This document shows, piece after piece, positions 47,201 through 59,200 of a stretch of DNA of 64,000 bases. The position numbers and the translations under genes were made by a program. The stretch's first letter is position 1; every line of letters starts with the position of its first letter. Origin of the DNA: Notamacropus eugenii (taxonomy: Eukaryota; Chordata; Mammalia; Diprotodontia; Macropodidae); NCBI RefSeq assembly GCF_028372415.1, contig NC_092874.1, positions 113,907,744 to 113,971,743 on the forward strand, written 5' to 3'. The notes beneath the pieces were generated by a model. It saw only the letters and a program-made list of their open reading frames with translations, was not told the origin of the DNA and searched no databases.

Positions 47201-50200
47201 TCCCAACAAATTCTGGAGAAGCAGAAGCCACAGAACAACAGAGCAGACGAGATTTCTGTTCCAGAGAGCCCTGAAAACCTCTCACAAAAGGTCCTTCGCG
47301 CTGCGGACCCCGGAGCCGAGCCCAGCCCTGCCTTGGCCACACGGCACTGAGAGGAGCAGATCCGAGCGGGCTTCAGGGACTGAATCTCCAGCGGCCGCGC
47401 GGGTCCCTCCACCCACAGGTGACAAAGGTCTGTGAGAGGGTCTCTTTGGCAGGTCGAGGGGAGTGGGGTGCCCCCATAACTCAGGCCCCCTCGGGAGGTG
47501 GCAGCAGCAGAGGCAGGAGCAGACCGGGGCTCCCCAAGCAGGCAGGAGTCCAGATCCATTGTTGAAGGTCTCTGCATAAACCCCCTGAGGGAACTGAGAC
47601 CCAAGAGGCGGCCCTGCCCCGACCCGAGCACCTAAACTTGATTTCACACTGAATAGCAGCGCTGCCCCCACCAAAGCCCTGAGGCTGGGAAGCAGCATTT
47701 GAATCTTAGACTCCAGAGCTGGCTGGGTGGATCTGGAGGCCAAGTGGGTGTGAAGAGAATATTCAGAAGTCAAGTCACTGGCTGGAAAAATGCCCAGAAA
47801 AGGGAAAAAAAATAAGACTATAGAAGGTTACTTTCTTGGTGAACAGGTATTTCTTCCCTTCCTTTCTGATGAGGAAGAACAATGCTTACCATCTGGGAAA
47901 GACACAGAAGTCACGGCTTCTGTATCCCAGCCCACTCAATGGGCTCAGGCCATGGAAGAGCTCAAAAAGGATTTTGAAAATCAAGTTAGAAAGGTGGAGG
48001 AAAAACTGGGAAGAGAAATGAGAGACATGAAAGAAAAGCATGAAAAACAAGTAAACACCCTGCTAAAAGAGACCCAAAAAAATGCTGAAGAAAATAACAC
48101 CTTGAAAAATAGGCTAACTCAATTGGCAAAAGAGGTTCAAAAAGCCAATGAGGAGAAGAATGCTTTCAAAAGCAGAATTAGCCAAATGGAAAAGGAGATT
48201 CAAAAGCTCACTGAAGAAAATAGTTCTTTCAAAATCAGAATGGAACAGATGGAGGCTAATGACTTTATGAGAAACTAAGAAATCACAAAACAAAACCAAA
48301 AGAATGAAAAAATGGAAGATAATGTGAAATATCTCACTGGAAAAACAAAACTGACCTGGAAAATAGATCTAGGAAAGACAATTTAAAAATTATGGGACTA
48401 CCTGAAAGCCATGATCAGAAAAAGAGCCTAGACATCATCTTTCATGAAATTATCAAGGAAAACTGCCCTGAGATTCTAGAACCAGAGGGCAAAATAAGTA
48501 TTCAAGGAATCCACAGAACACCGCCTGAAAGAGATCCAAAAAGAGAAACTCCTAGGAACATTGTGGCCAAATTCCAGAGTTCCCAGGTCAAGGAGAAAAT
48601 ATTGCAAGCAGCTAGAAAGAAACAATTCAAGTATTATGGAAATACAATCAGGATAACACAAGATCTAGCAGCTTCTACATTAAGGGATCAAAGGGCGTGG
48701 AATAGGATATTCCAGAAGTCAAAGGAACTAGGACTAAAACCAAGAATCACCTACCCAGCAAAACTGAGTATAATACTTCAGGGGAAAAATTGGTCTTTCA
48801 ATGAAATAGAGGACTTTCAAGCATTCTTGATAAAAAGACCAGAGCTGAAAAGAAAATTTGACTTTCAAACACAAGAATGAAGAGAATAATGAAAAGGTAA
48901 ACAGCAAAGAGAAGTCATAAGGGACTTACTAAAGTTGAACTGTTTACATTCCTACATGGAAAGACAATATTTGTAACTCTTGAAACTATTCAGTATCTGG
49001 GTACTGGGTGGGAGTACACACACACACACACGCACAGGCACACACACATAGAGACAGAGTGCACAGAGTGAACTGAAGAGGATGGGATCATATCTTAAAA
49101 AAATGAAATCAAGCAGTGAGAGAGAAATATATTGGGAGGAGAAAGGGAGAAATGGAATGGGGCAAATTATCTCTCGTAAAAGAAGCAAGCAAAAGACTTA
49201 TTAGTGGAGGGATAAAGAGGGGAGGTAAGAGAAAAACATGAAGTTTACTCTCATCACATTCCACTAAAGGAAGGAATAAAATGCACACTCATTTTGGTAT
49301 GAAAATCTATCTTACAATACAGGAAAGTGGGGGATAAGGGGATAAGTAGGGTGGGGGGGATGAGGGAAGGGAGGGCATGGGGAGGAGGGAGCAATTTGAG
49401 GTCGACACTCACGGAGAGGGACAGGATCAAAAGAGAATAGAAGTAATGGGGGGCAGGATAGGAAGGAGGGAAATATAGTTAGTCTTATACGACACGACTA
49501 TTATGGAAGTCATTTGCAAAACTACACAGATTTGGCCTATATTGAATTGCTTGCCTTCCAAAGGGAAGGGGTGGGGAGGGAGGGAGGAAAAGAAGCTGGA
49601 ACTCAAAGTTTTAGGAACAACTGTTGAGTACTGTTCTTGCCACTAGGAAATAAGAAATACAGGTAAAGGGGTATAGAAAGTTATCTGGCCCTACAGGACA
49701 AAAGAAAAGATGGAGACAAGGGCAGAGATGGATGATAGAAGAGAGAGCAGATTGGTGATAGGGGCAATTAGAATGCTCAGCATTTTGGGGTGGGGGGAGG
49801 GGACAAAAGGGGAGAAAATTTGTAACCCAAAATTTTGTTAAAATGAATGTTAAGGACGAGGCGGAGCCAAGATGGCGAAGTAGAAAGACGCACATACACA
49901 CAGCTCCAAGCCCACAAACCACAGAGCGGCTAGAGGGGACCAAGCCAGGGCGAATTCTGCACCCAGAGACCATGGAGTATTGGAGCGAGGGAGATTTCTG
50001 CTCCGGAGAGACCTGCAAACCTCTCGCAGGGGGGGTCCTTCACGCTGTGAACTGGGCGCCGGGACCGGGAGCAGAGTGCAGTCCCACCGCGGCCACGACA
50101 CCGAGGGGAAGAGATCCGAGAGGGCTACGGGGACGGGATCTCCAGCGGCCACGCGGGTCCCCCCACCCACAGAGGTACCTGCAAACCTCTCGCAAAAGGT

Positions 50201-53200
50201 CCATCGCGCTGCAAGCGCAGTGCCCAGCCCGGACCTGCGGCGGCCGCGGCTCCCAGAGACACGGATCTGGGAGGGCTCTAGAGACGGGATCTTCAGCGGC
50301 GGCACAAGCCCCCCCACCAACAGGTGACTGACGGGGGTAGGTGAGAGAGTCTCTTTGGCGGGTTGAGAGGGGAGTGGGGTGCTCCCATGGCTCGGGCCCC
50401 CCCAGGAGATGGAAGCTGAGAGACGGCTGCAGACAGGGGCTCCCCAAACAGGCAGGAGCCTGGATCCATTGTGGAAGGTCTATGCATAAACCCCCTGAGG
50501 GAACTGAGCCAGAGAGGCGGCCCTGCCCATGACCTCAGCACCTGAACTTAATTTAACACTGAATAGCAGCCCTGCCCCCACCAAAAACTCTAAGGAGGGA
50601 AGCAGCATTTGAATTTCAGTCCCCAAACGCTGGCTGGGAGGACCAGGAGGCGAGGTGGGTGTGAGGAGAACATTCAGAGGTCAGGCCACTGGTTGGAAAA
50701 AATGCCAAGAAAAGGGAAAAGAAATAAAACTATTGAAGGGTATTTTAGCAGAGAAAAGACACTTCCTCCCTTCCTTTCTGATGGGGAGGAACAACGCTTG
50801 CCATCAGGCAAAGACACGGAAATCGAGGATTCTGTGTCCCAGCCCACCCAATGGGCTCGGGCCATGGAAGAGCTCAAGAGGAATTTTGAAAATCAAGTTA
50901 GAGAGGTGGAGGAAAGACTAGGAAGGGAAATGAGAGGGATGAGGGAGAAGCATGAAAAGCAGATCAGCTCCCTGCTAAAGGAGAATCAAAAAAATCTTGA
51001 AGAAATTGGCACCTTGAGAACTAGCCTAACTCAGCTGGCAAGGGAGGTGCAAGGGGCCAATGAGGAGAAGAATGCTTTCAAAAGCAGAATTAACCAAATG
51101 GAAAAGGAGATTCAAAAGCTCACTGAAGAAAATAGATCTTTCAAATCTGGAATGGTACGGATGGACGCTAAGGACTTTTCGAGAAAGACATATCTCAGAA
51201 CATACCGCGCAGATTCGAAAAATGGAAGATAATGTGAAATATCTTATTGGAAAAACAACTGACCTGGAAAATAGAATCAGGAGAGACAATGTAAAAATTC
51301 TGGGACTACCTGAAAACCATGATCAAAAGAAGAGCCTGGACATCATCTTCCATGAAATTATCAAGGAAAACTGCCCTGAGATTCTAGAACCAGAAGGCAA
51401 AATAAATATTCAAGGAATCTGCAGAACACCGCACGAAAGAGATCCAAAAAGAGAAACTCCTAGGAGCATTGTGGCCAAAATCCAGAATTCCCAGGTGAAA
51501 GAGAAAATATTGCAAGCAGCTAGAAAGAAACAATTCAAGTATTGTGGAAATACAATCAGGATAGCACAAGATCTGGCACCCTCTACATTGAGGGATAGAA
51601 GGGAATGGAATAGGATATTCCAGAAGTCAAAGGAACTAGGACTGAAGCCAAGAATCACCTACCCAGCAAAACTGAGTATAATACTTCAGGAGAAAAAATG
51701 GTCTTTCAATGAAATAGAGGACTTTCAAATTTTCCTGATGAAAAGACCAGAGCTGGAAAGAAAATTTGACTTTCTAACACAAGAATGAAGAAGAACCATG
51801 AAAAGGTGAACAGCAAAGAGAAGTCATAAGGGACTTACTAAAGTTGAACTGTTTACATTCCTACATGGAAAGACAATATTTGTAACTCTTGAAACATTTC
51901 AGTATCTGGGTACTGGGTGGGAGTACACACACACACACACACACATGCACACACGCACACATACATAGAGACAGAGTGTACAGAGTGAATTGAAGAGGAT
52001 GGGATGATATCTTAAAAAAAAAAAATGAAATCAAGCAGTGAGAGAGAAATATTGGGAGGAGAAAGGGAGAAGTTATATGGGGCAAATTATCTCTCATAAA
52101 AGAGGCAAGCAAAAGACCTATTAGTGGTGAGATAAAGAGGGGAGGCAAGAGAAAAACATGAGGTCTACTCTCATCACATTCCACTAAAGGAAAGAATATA
52201 ATGCACACTCATTTTGATAGGAAAACCTATCTCATAATACAGGAGAGTGGGGGACAGGGGCACAAGCAGGGTGGGGGGGAGGATGGAGGGGAGGGCATGG
52301 GGAGGAGAATGCAATCCAAGGTCGACACTCATGGGGAGGGAAAGGACCATAAGAAAATAGAAGTAATGGGGGACAGGATAGGATGGAGGGAAATATAGTT
52401 AGTCCTATACAACTCAACTAGTATGGAAATCATTTGCAAAACTAAACAGATATGGCCTATATTGAATTGCCTGTCTTCCAAGGGGAAGGGGTGGAGAGGG
52501 AGGGAGCTAAAGAAGTTGGAACTCAAAGTGTTAGGACCAAATGTAATGTTCTTACCACTGGGTAACAAGAAATACAGGTTAAGGGGTCAAGAAAGCTATC
52601 TGGCCCTACAAGACAAAAGAGAAGACGGAGACAATGGCAGGGAGGGAGGATAGAGGAGAGAGCAGATAGGTCACAGGGGCAATCAGAAAGCTCGGGTTTG
52701 GGGAGGGGGAGGGGATAAAAGGGGAGAAAATTTGTAACCCAAAATTGTGTGAAAATAAATGTTAAAAGTTAAATAAAAGAAAAAAAAAAGAAAAAAAATT
52801 CATGTTAGTCATGATCAAAAACATAAATAAACAAATATTTCAATCTTTAAATAAATAAATAAATAAATAAAATGAATGTTAAAAGTTAAATTAATTAATT
52901 AATTTTTAAAAAAAATGAAACAGACCAAAGGAGGACTCCTTTCTTTGCAGAAAAAAATACCCTTTCCAGTGAGAATTCTTTACCAGTTTTAACCCCCTTC
53001 CTACAACTGACCTGGGGGAAAAACATATTGAATGTGTAAAGTCACCACACCTGACTCCCCCTGAAGAAGTTTCCCCTTTGAATGGCATGTCCTCCAGAAA
53101 GAAAAACTGCCCCAGATCACGGCAAAAGTTGTTGCAAAGAGGTATGGATTCTCACTCCTAGCCTGGCAGAGGAATGACTGTTTTTAAAAGTGAAAGAAAA

Positions 53201-56200
53201 ATGAATGATTCTGGCTGCCAAGAGAAAGATCAAAATATAAAAGTCTTAGGAACCCAGGAGAGAAAAGGAAAGAGCAGATTTACTTGCAATCCTTATCAAC
53301 AAATAACTCTGAGTTATGGTGATAAGAGCTCCAGGCTGACAGGCAAAGACAGTAAAGATCCCAGTTGGACTGGCCTTGTCCTTACAGCTGAGCAGGGCTC
53401 AGCTAACAAAGCATGGCTGTTAAAGGAGGAATCTTCCTAGCTTTCCTGCACCATTCTCCCCAATGTCTGAAACTTTATTCTGAGATAGGCAGGGTCAAGA
53501 TGCCTTCTTGGCACTAACTGTGGGATTACTGAACACAATTCAGTAGGAAACTCACAATACTTTGAGTTGGAAGGATTTAAGAGATACTTTGGTTTGGAAT
53601 TCAAATGTGCACAAACATCAAATTTCAAGGACTTGTAGTTGGACTGCCTCCATCAGGGCATGCTGCAACCCATTTATAATTTCCAGTGTTAAAACTCCAA
53701 GGCACAAGGAGGTTATGTGATATGCCCAAGGTCACTTAGCTACTAAGAGTCAGAGGCAAGATGTGAACTCTGACGTTCCAATCTGCAAGTTCAATGTACT
53801 ATACTACTCCGTAATGTCCCTCACATAGAGAATAGATCACAGGGGAGAAAAAAACCTGAATCAATTTCAATTCAACAAGCTGTTATGGTGTCCAGTAAGA
53901 GAATAAATAAACATGCCATAATTTTCGGTAGTACTCAACAGGTTTACACTTTCCAAGTCTTGCTTGGAAAGCAATAATGATTATTTGATTAAGGATACAA
54001 GAACAAAGGGAAAGCAATTTGGCTCTATTGTTGATCAACTTCACCAAGCGCCGTCTTGCCAAGATGTACTTCTGGGAAGTGGAGATTTTATCAACTCCAG
54101 CTGGCATCACTGACTGGCATAACTGCAAAGAAAGGGATGCATCATGAAGAATATAATATAAATCCAGCAAATTTTCATAGCATACCCAGTATGTGCAAGG
54201 CCCATACAAGCAAAAGACAGCACAAAAAATTTAAGCAATATGGCCACTAATGTCACCAGCTGTGAAGACAGCAGCCCTTTAGTGCTGACAATCTGTCTCT
54301 GCTTTTACCAACTTCAAACTATTCTGACACTAACTTTATATCTAAAGTAATTCTAACTGGGTTTGGTTGATTATTTGTTTTCACTTTTTTTCACCTCTTG
54401 TATTTATGGATTTCTTCCCAGATACTTCCTGGTAATTAACATGCAGCTTGTCGTGTCACTTATCTCTTTAGCTCTAAATAGACACCACATAAAAGCTAAG
54501 GACTGAAATATCTAAAACCTAATTACCAAGAGGGGTTGGCTTCAATGTCTAGTGGATCAGGAACTATGTCTGGAAACCATCTCATTTCCAAAAAAAATTA
54601 ACAAATTAATACTCTGTAAAGTATGGAATGTTCTTTTCACAGCTTAATTGTTAATTTAACAAATACAAGCATCTATTCTATACTGACAGTGAAAGAATAT
54701 TCATACTGATGAGATCACAGATCCATTGAAGGATTTATGCAAGTCTTCTCATTTGGAAGCTTTCAGTATATCAAAATTGTTTGATAAACCTGATAAATTA
54801 CTGATCATTGACTGATTAGCAGACTAATTCAGAGTAATATCCTGAGTTAAAACGATTAAGTAGCTCAACTAAAGGAATCAGCAAAGCAAGATTAATATCA
54901 CGAAACCTCCAAAAGGGTAAAGAGGGAAATACTGTACATGAAATTGAATTTTTAGTTTTAACTAATTCTTAAAGTTCAGAACTTTAATACATGAGTTTCT
55001 ACTGACATTTCTATAGGACACAAACTAAGTAGTAATCAGTATTTGAATAAGTTTAGGTAATGGTCCTTATAATAAGGTTAATTCTTCAATCATAAACTAG
55101 TTTCATCAGCATGGAACATATCACTAGCACCTACAAGCAGACTGCACAAAGTAGACGCTTAAATGACCTAAAGTTCAGAAAGAGTATGACTATTAGGAAA
55201 GTATAAAGATGGGAGATGATGGTCAGGAAGGAAAATTTCACCATTCATGATAGTAAGATCTAAGCTATTATTGACCCACAGAGTTGCTCAGGTAGAGACA
55301 GAATGCGTACGATTATGCTTTGGTCATAAGAAATTTTCTACAATGACTAATCCCACACAACACTACCTCTGGTGTCAGTCCTTGTACCTATGGTAAGTAA
55401 TCTTTCGCTGGTGGCCATAATAAGTTCTGCCTCTTCTGAAGACCAACTTCAAAGTTCAACTGCAGTAGTAGCTGTAATAGTGGTAGTAGTAGTAGCAGTA
55501 GCAGTAGTAGTGGTTAGTAGTAGTAGCAGTGGTAGTGGTAGTAGTAGTAGCAGTAGCAGTAGTAGTATTACTAGTAGTAGTAGTAGCAGCAGCAGCAGCA
55601 CTACAACTACTACTATTAGGATGATGATGACGACTACTCCTACAACTAAGGTTCTTAATTGCCTGATCTATCTATCTCTGTGTGTGTATGTGTATGTATG
55701 TATGTATGTATATATATATATGTATACGTATATATGTTTAACTGCCTTATCCATATATATTTATATATATACATACATATATAACTATCATCATCATTAT
55801 TATTAGCAAATTATAATGCCTTATAGTACTACTTAATTTTTAACATGTGCACATCAGGGACTCAGGACCCTGTCAGACTTCTTTTATATTGTCCGTTACA
55901 TCTAGCATAATGCCACATACATACAGACATGCAGTACATATTTGCAAAATGAATAAATTATTTTCTGTAACAAACATAAGGTGATGTTTAGTGATTAATG
56001 CCTTTGGCAGAAAGGAAAAAGAGAATCCATGAGTAAAATGTACATTTTAATAAGATGTCCTATTTAGACTGTAAGAACTTTAATGAAAATGATAAAGGCA
56101 CATTGAAAGCTTACCTAAAAAAATCACCTTTAGAGGAAGGCAGCCACCTAAAAATTCTAATTTCCTCAGCACAGATTTTAGACTATAAGCTCCTAAAAAT

Positions 56201-59200
56201 ATTTACTCAAAAGTAAATTTTCTCACAGACTGACAGGTAGGTTCCATGTGCGTTTTCCCACATCACATTTGACTAAAGAATTGCTAGGTTTACAAGGTAC
56301 AGCCATTAACATTAGAGCCTGATTCCATAAGCTGCACACCAGAACCAGTCTCATCACTTTAGAGCCACTCTTTCTTTATCTCTCATCTTTCTTCAGTTAT
56401 CTAACAACAACCTTTTTCTTTATCAAGAAAACATTTTTTCTCAATTTTTTTATTCCCCAATAAGGCTAGGAAGTTTATCATAGAGTACACACCTCTTTTA
56501 TCTCATCTGGGGGAAGCTGTTCTACATTCTGTAGTTTGTTTACATTCTGTCGATGACTGTCATAATAAGTGAAGAAATCATTAGCACTTTGTTTCAGCAA
56601 GTACATAATAATGCCCAAGCCAGGCAGACGCCAATATGGGACCACTGGAGCTTGAGTGTCTAAGGAGAAATGACAAAATAGGAGAATATTTAACCCACAG
56701 TTATATCAGTATATTAATCAGCATCTATAATGACCAATTTTAATACCCATCATACCTGAGGGAGAGGGGCTATATTAAAAGATTGCATAGCTATTATATT
56801 CCCAGGGACAAATATGCTTCCTTGTATCACTAAAAACAATTTAAAGGGCAACCAGTATGGGGAAGGGACAGGAAACCATGTTGTATCATAATAAAGCTAA
56901 TATTTATATAGCACTTAAGTTTTTCAGAACAAGTAACAGTATTTCAATTGATCCTCACAATAAGCCTTGAAGGAAAAGTACTATAGAAATTACTGTCCTC
57001 ATTTAAAAAAGGAGGAGATTGAGGTTCAGGGAGGTTAACTGACTTGTCTATAACACAGCTATGAAGAATTAAAGCAGGAATCAAATTTCAGTCTTCCTGA
57101 CTCTAAGTCTTTCCATTCTATCATAATATTCTCCCTTATGAGGATTAAATGAAGGAACTAGAGATGACTTATTAGTGAAGATAACAAGGTGAGTATGAAA
57201 GTTGTCTTCAAGTATTTGAAAGACTGCCATGTGGAAGAGGAATTAGACTTGCTTTCCTTGGCTCCAGAGGATAAAAACAGGAAGTTAAATAGAGGAAAAT
57301 TTAGAATCAATACAAAGGGCACTATACCCTTTGACCCAGAAATACCACTTTTAGGGCTGTATTCCAAAGAGATCATAAAAATGGGAAAGGGACTCACATG
57401 TACAAAATTATTTATAGCAGGTCTTTTTGTGGTAGCCAAGAACTGGAAATTGAGGGAATGCGCATCAATTGGGGAACGGCTGAACAAGTTGTGGTAAATA
57501 AATGTAATGGAATACTTTCATTATAGTTCTTCTATGCAACATGACTAATATGAAAATGTGTTTAATAGGACTGTATATGTAGAGCCCATATCAGATTGCA
57601 TGCCATCTTCATGAGGGAGGGGTTTGAATTAGACGCTCTCTAAGATACCTTCCAACATTCAAGATTCTAGGAATCTATCTGTACTGAATTTATTTTGAGT
57701 GGAACAGGTATATTTAGTGAAGACCCCTCAGGGGCCCCGTGTGTCAGCCCTGTTTGTCTTACCCAGCTCTGAGAAACCAAACAATAGAGATTCTGTTTTT
57801 CTTAAAATTCTTTTTGTGTTACAAGATAGTCCTTGACAGAAACAGCATTTGCTTACTCCCAGACTGCCTTTACTCACTTCCTTATCTCCTTTCCTAGACA
57901 TTACTCTATGTTACGTGACAGTCCTTGACAGAAGTTGCTCACGCCCTTACCCTGCTTTTTCTAAAAATTGCTCTTGTAGACTTATTCCTTGTTGCTGGGG
58001 TAGATTTGCTGGGGTAGATTTTCTGTGGATAGATTGTACCCTCAAGGCTCAGCCAATGGACTAAGAGGAAGGGGGTTAGAGTGGGGGTATTGTGGTCAGG
58101 GTCTATAAAAACTGTTGTGCAGGGCACACCTTCACCCTCCTCAGCCATTGCCATCTTGAGCGCAAGCAGGAGTGCCCTTTCTTGAGAAAGCTGAATAAAT
58201 ATCTTTCCTTTTTACTCCTTTGGTCAAGACTCTTAATTTTATTAAGGGGGTCATCCCACACAATTTCTAGCTTTGTTTCTCTCACTCTGGTTATTATATT
58301 ATCATCTTAAAGTTATTCCTTATTTTCAGCTTGAATTACTTATTTTGGAGAGGGAGAAGAAAGGCCCTTTTGTACCCAAGTGGCAATAAATTCTGTATAA
58401 AGAAGGTAAAAAGGTATCAATGCTACAAAATACATAAGTTCCATATTATCCAACTTGGAACTAAATATTTAAGGCAGTGGGGTAGGGAAAAAATAAAACA
58501 AAATAAATTCCTGTTAAATTCAATTACATTAAGATAAGAGAGAAGGAAAAGGAATAAGCATTTACATAGTGCCTACTACATGCCGGACAGTATACTAACA
58601 ACTTTACAAATACCATCTCCTTCGATCCTTACAACAACCTTGTAAAGTTACTGTTCTCATTGTACAGCTGAGGATACTGAAGCAAACAGGTTAAGTGACT
58701 TGCCCAGGGTCACATAACTAATAATCTACAAACTTAACTGGCTTTCAATATAAGAAAAATTCTGTTGGTTCACTACAGAAAAACTAATGAAAATTTTTCT
58801 CATTTGCCAAATTTAATGTTAGTCCAAATTAAACTTAATCCAAAATAATTCCTGTTTCATTCTCTGGTTTCGAAGAAAAGGAACAAATTTCTGAGAATAA
58901 AAATGAATCCTCAAACCATGTATACAAAGGCTAACTGCTTGAAATGCAAAATTTTTTCTTCTATTAAACTTCTATTCTACAGGAGGAAAGGCAACAGGAA
59001 GAAATCACTTTTTATAAGTCTTTAAAAACTTTGTTACCATATATTTAGAAGTGATTTGTGGAGTTAAGTATAGGAGGAAAAGACACAATCTCTCTAAAAG
59101 TAATTTGTGTTAGAGTAGTTCATAAAAGGATAGGTTGTAAAACCCCTGAAGTAAGAAAGAAAAATAGATTCTTATTTTAAGCTCCTGGAAAAAAAGAGAG

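Larger units (their letters stand above)
47126..49853 (+). mobile_element. HAL1 (half-L1) copy A: 5' UTR, broken ORF1, 3' UTR, no ORF2
   Basis: Starts gaagatggcggagtag. A G+C-rich 5' UTR (to 47789) leads into ORF1 (47790-48880), followed at once by about 1 kb of A/G-rich 3' UTR with a (CA)n near 49018; no reverse-transcriptase frame follows. This is the HAL1 layout, an L1 derivative that keeps only ORF1 and must borrow ORF2 activity. Copy A is flanked by a 16-bp target-site duplication (47110-47125, 52911-52926), but its last bases (52883-52910) are separated by copy B, which inserted near its 3' end. It lies in the NUP205 intron, antisense to the gene. Confidence 0.9.
49854..52868 (+). mobile_element. 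HAL1 copy B, inserted into the 3' end of copy A
   Basis: Begins ggacgaggcggagccaagatg, has a longer 5' UTR (to 50701) than copy A, ORF1 at 50702-51788, then a 3' UTR like that of copy A, including (CA)n at about 51926. Its body ends about 52782 with an A-rich run to 52798. About 50 unrelated bases and an (AAAT)n run then precede the right duplication, suggesting 3' transduction. No ORF2. 14-bp duplications flank it (49840-49853, 52869-52882). Confidence 0.88.
54123..56492 (-). other. NUP205 intron with compound microsatellite
   Basis: AT-rich; only the simple repeats at 55461-55800 stand out. Confidence 0.7.

Noticed and set aside
47011-47631. 206-codon open frame on - near 47 kb (and those at 49.8-50.5 kb)
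   Set aside because: Shadow frames in the G+C-rich 5' UTRs of the HAL1 copies.
47126-52910. A tandem HAL1 dimer retrotransposed as one unit
   Set aside because: The inner 14-bp duplication around copy B and the resumption of copy A's tail after it are better explained by nested insertion.
55372-55806. 144-codon serine/valine-rich open frame
   Set aside because: Translation of a trinucleotide microsatellite; no gene structure around it.
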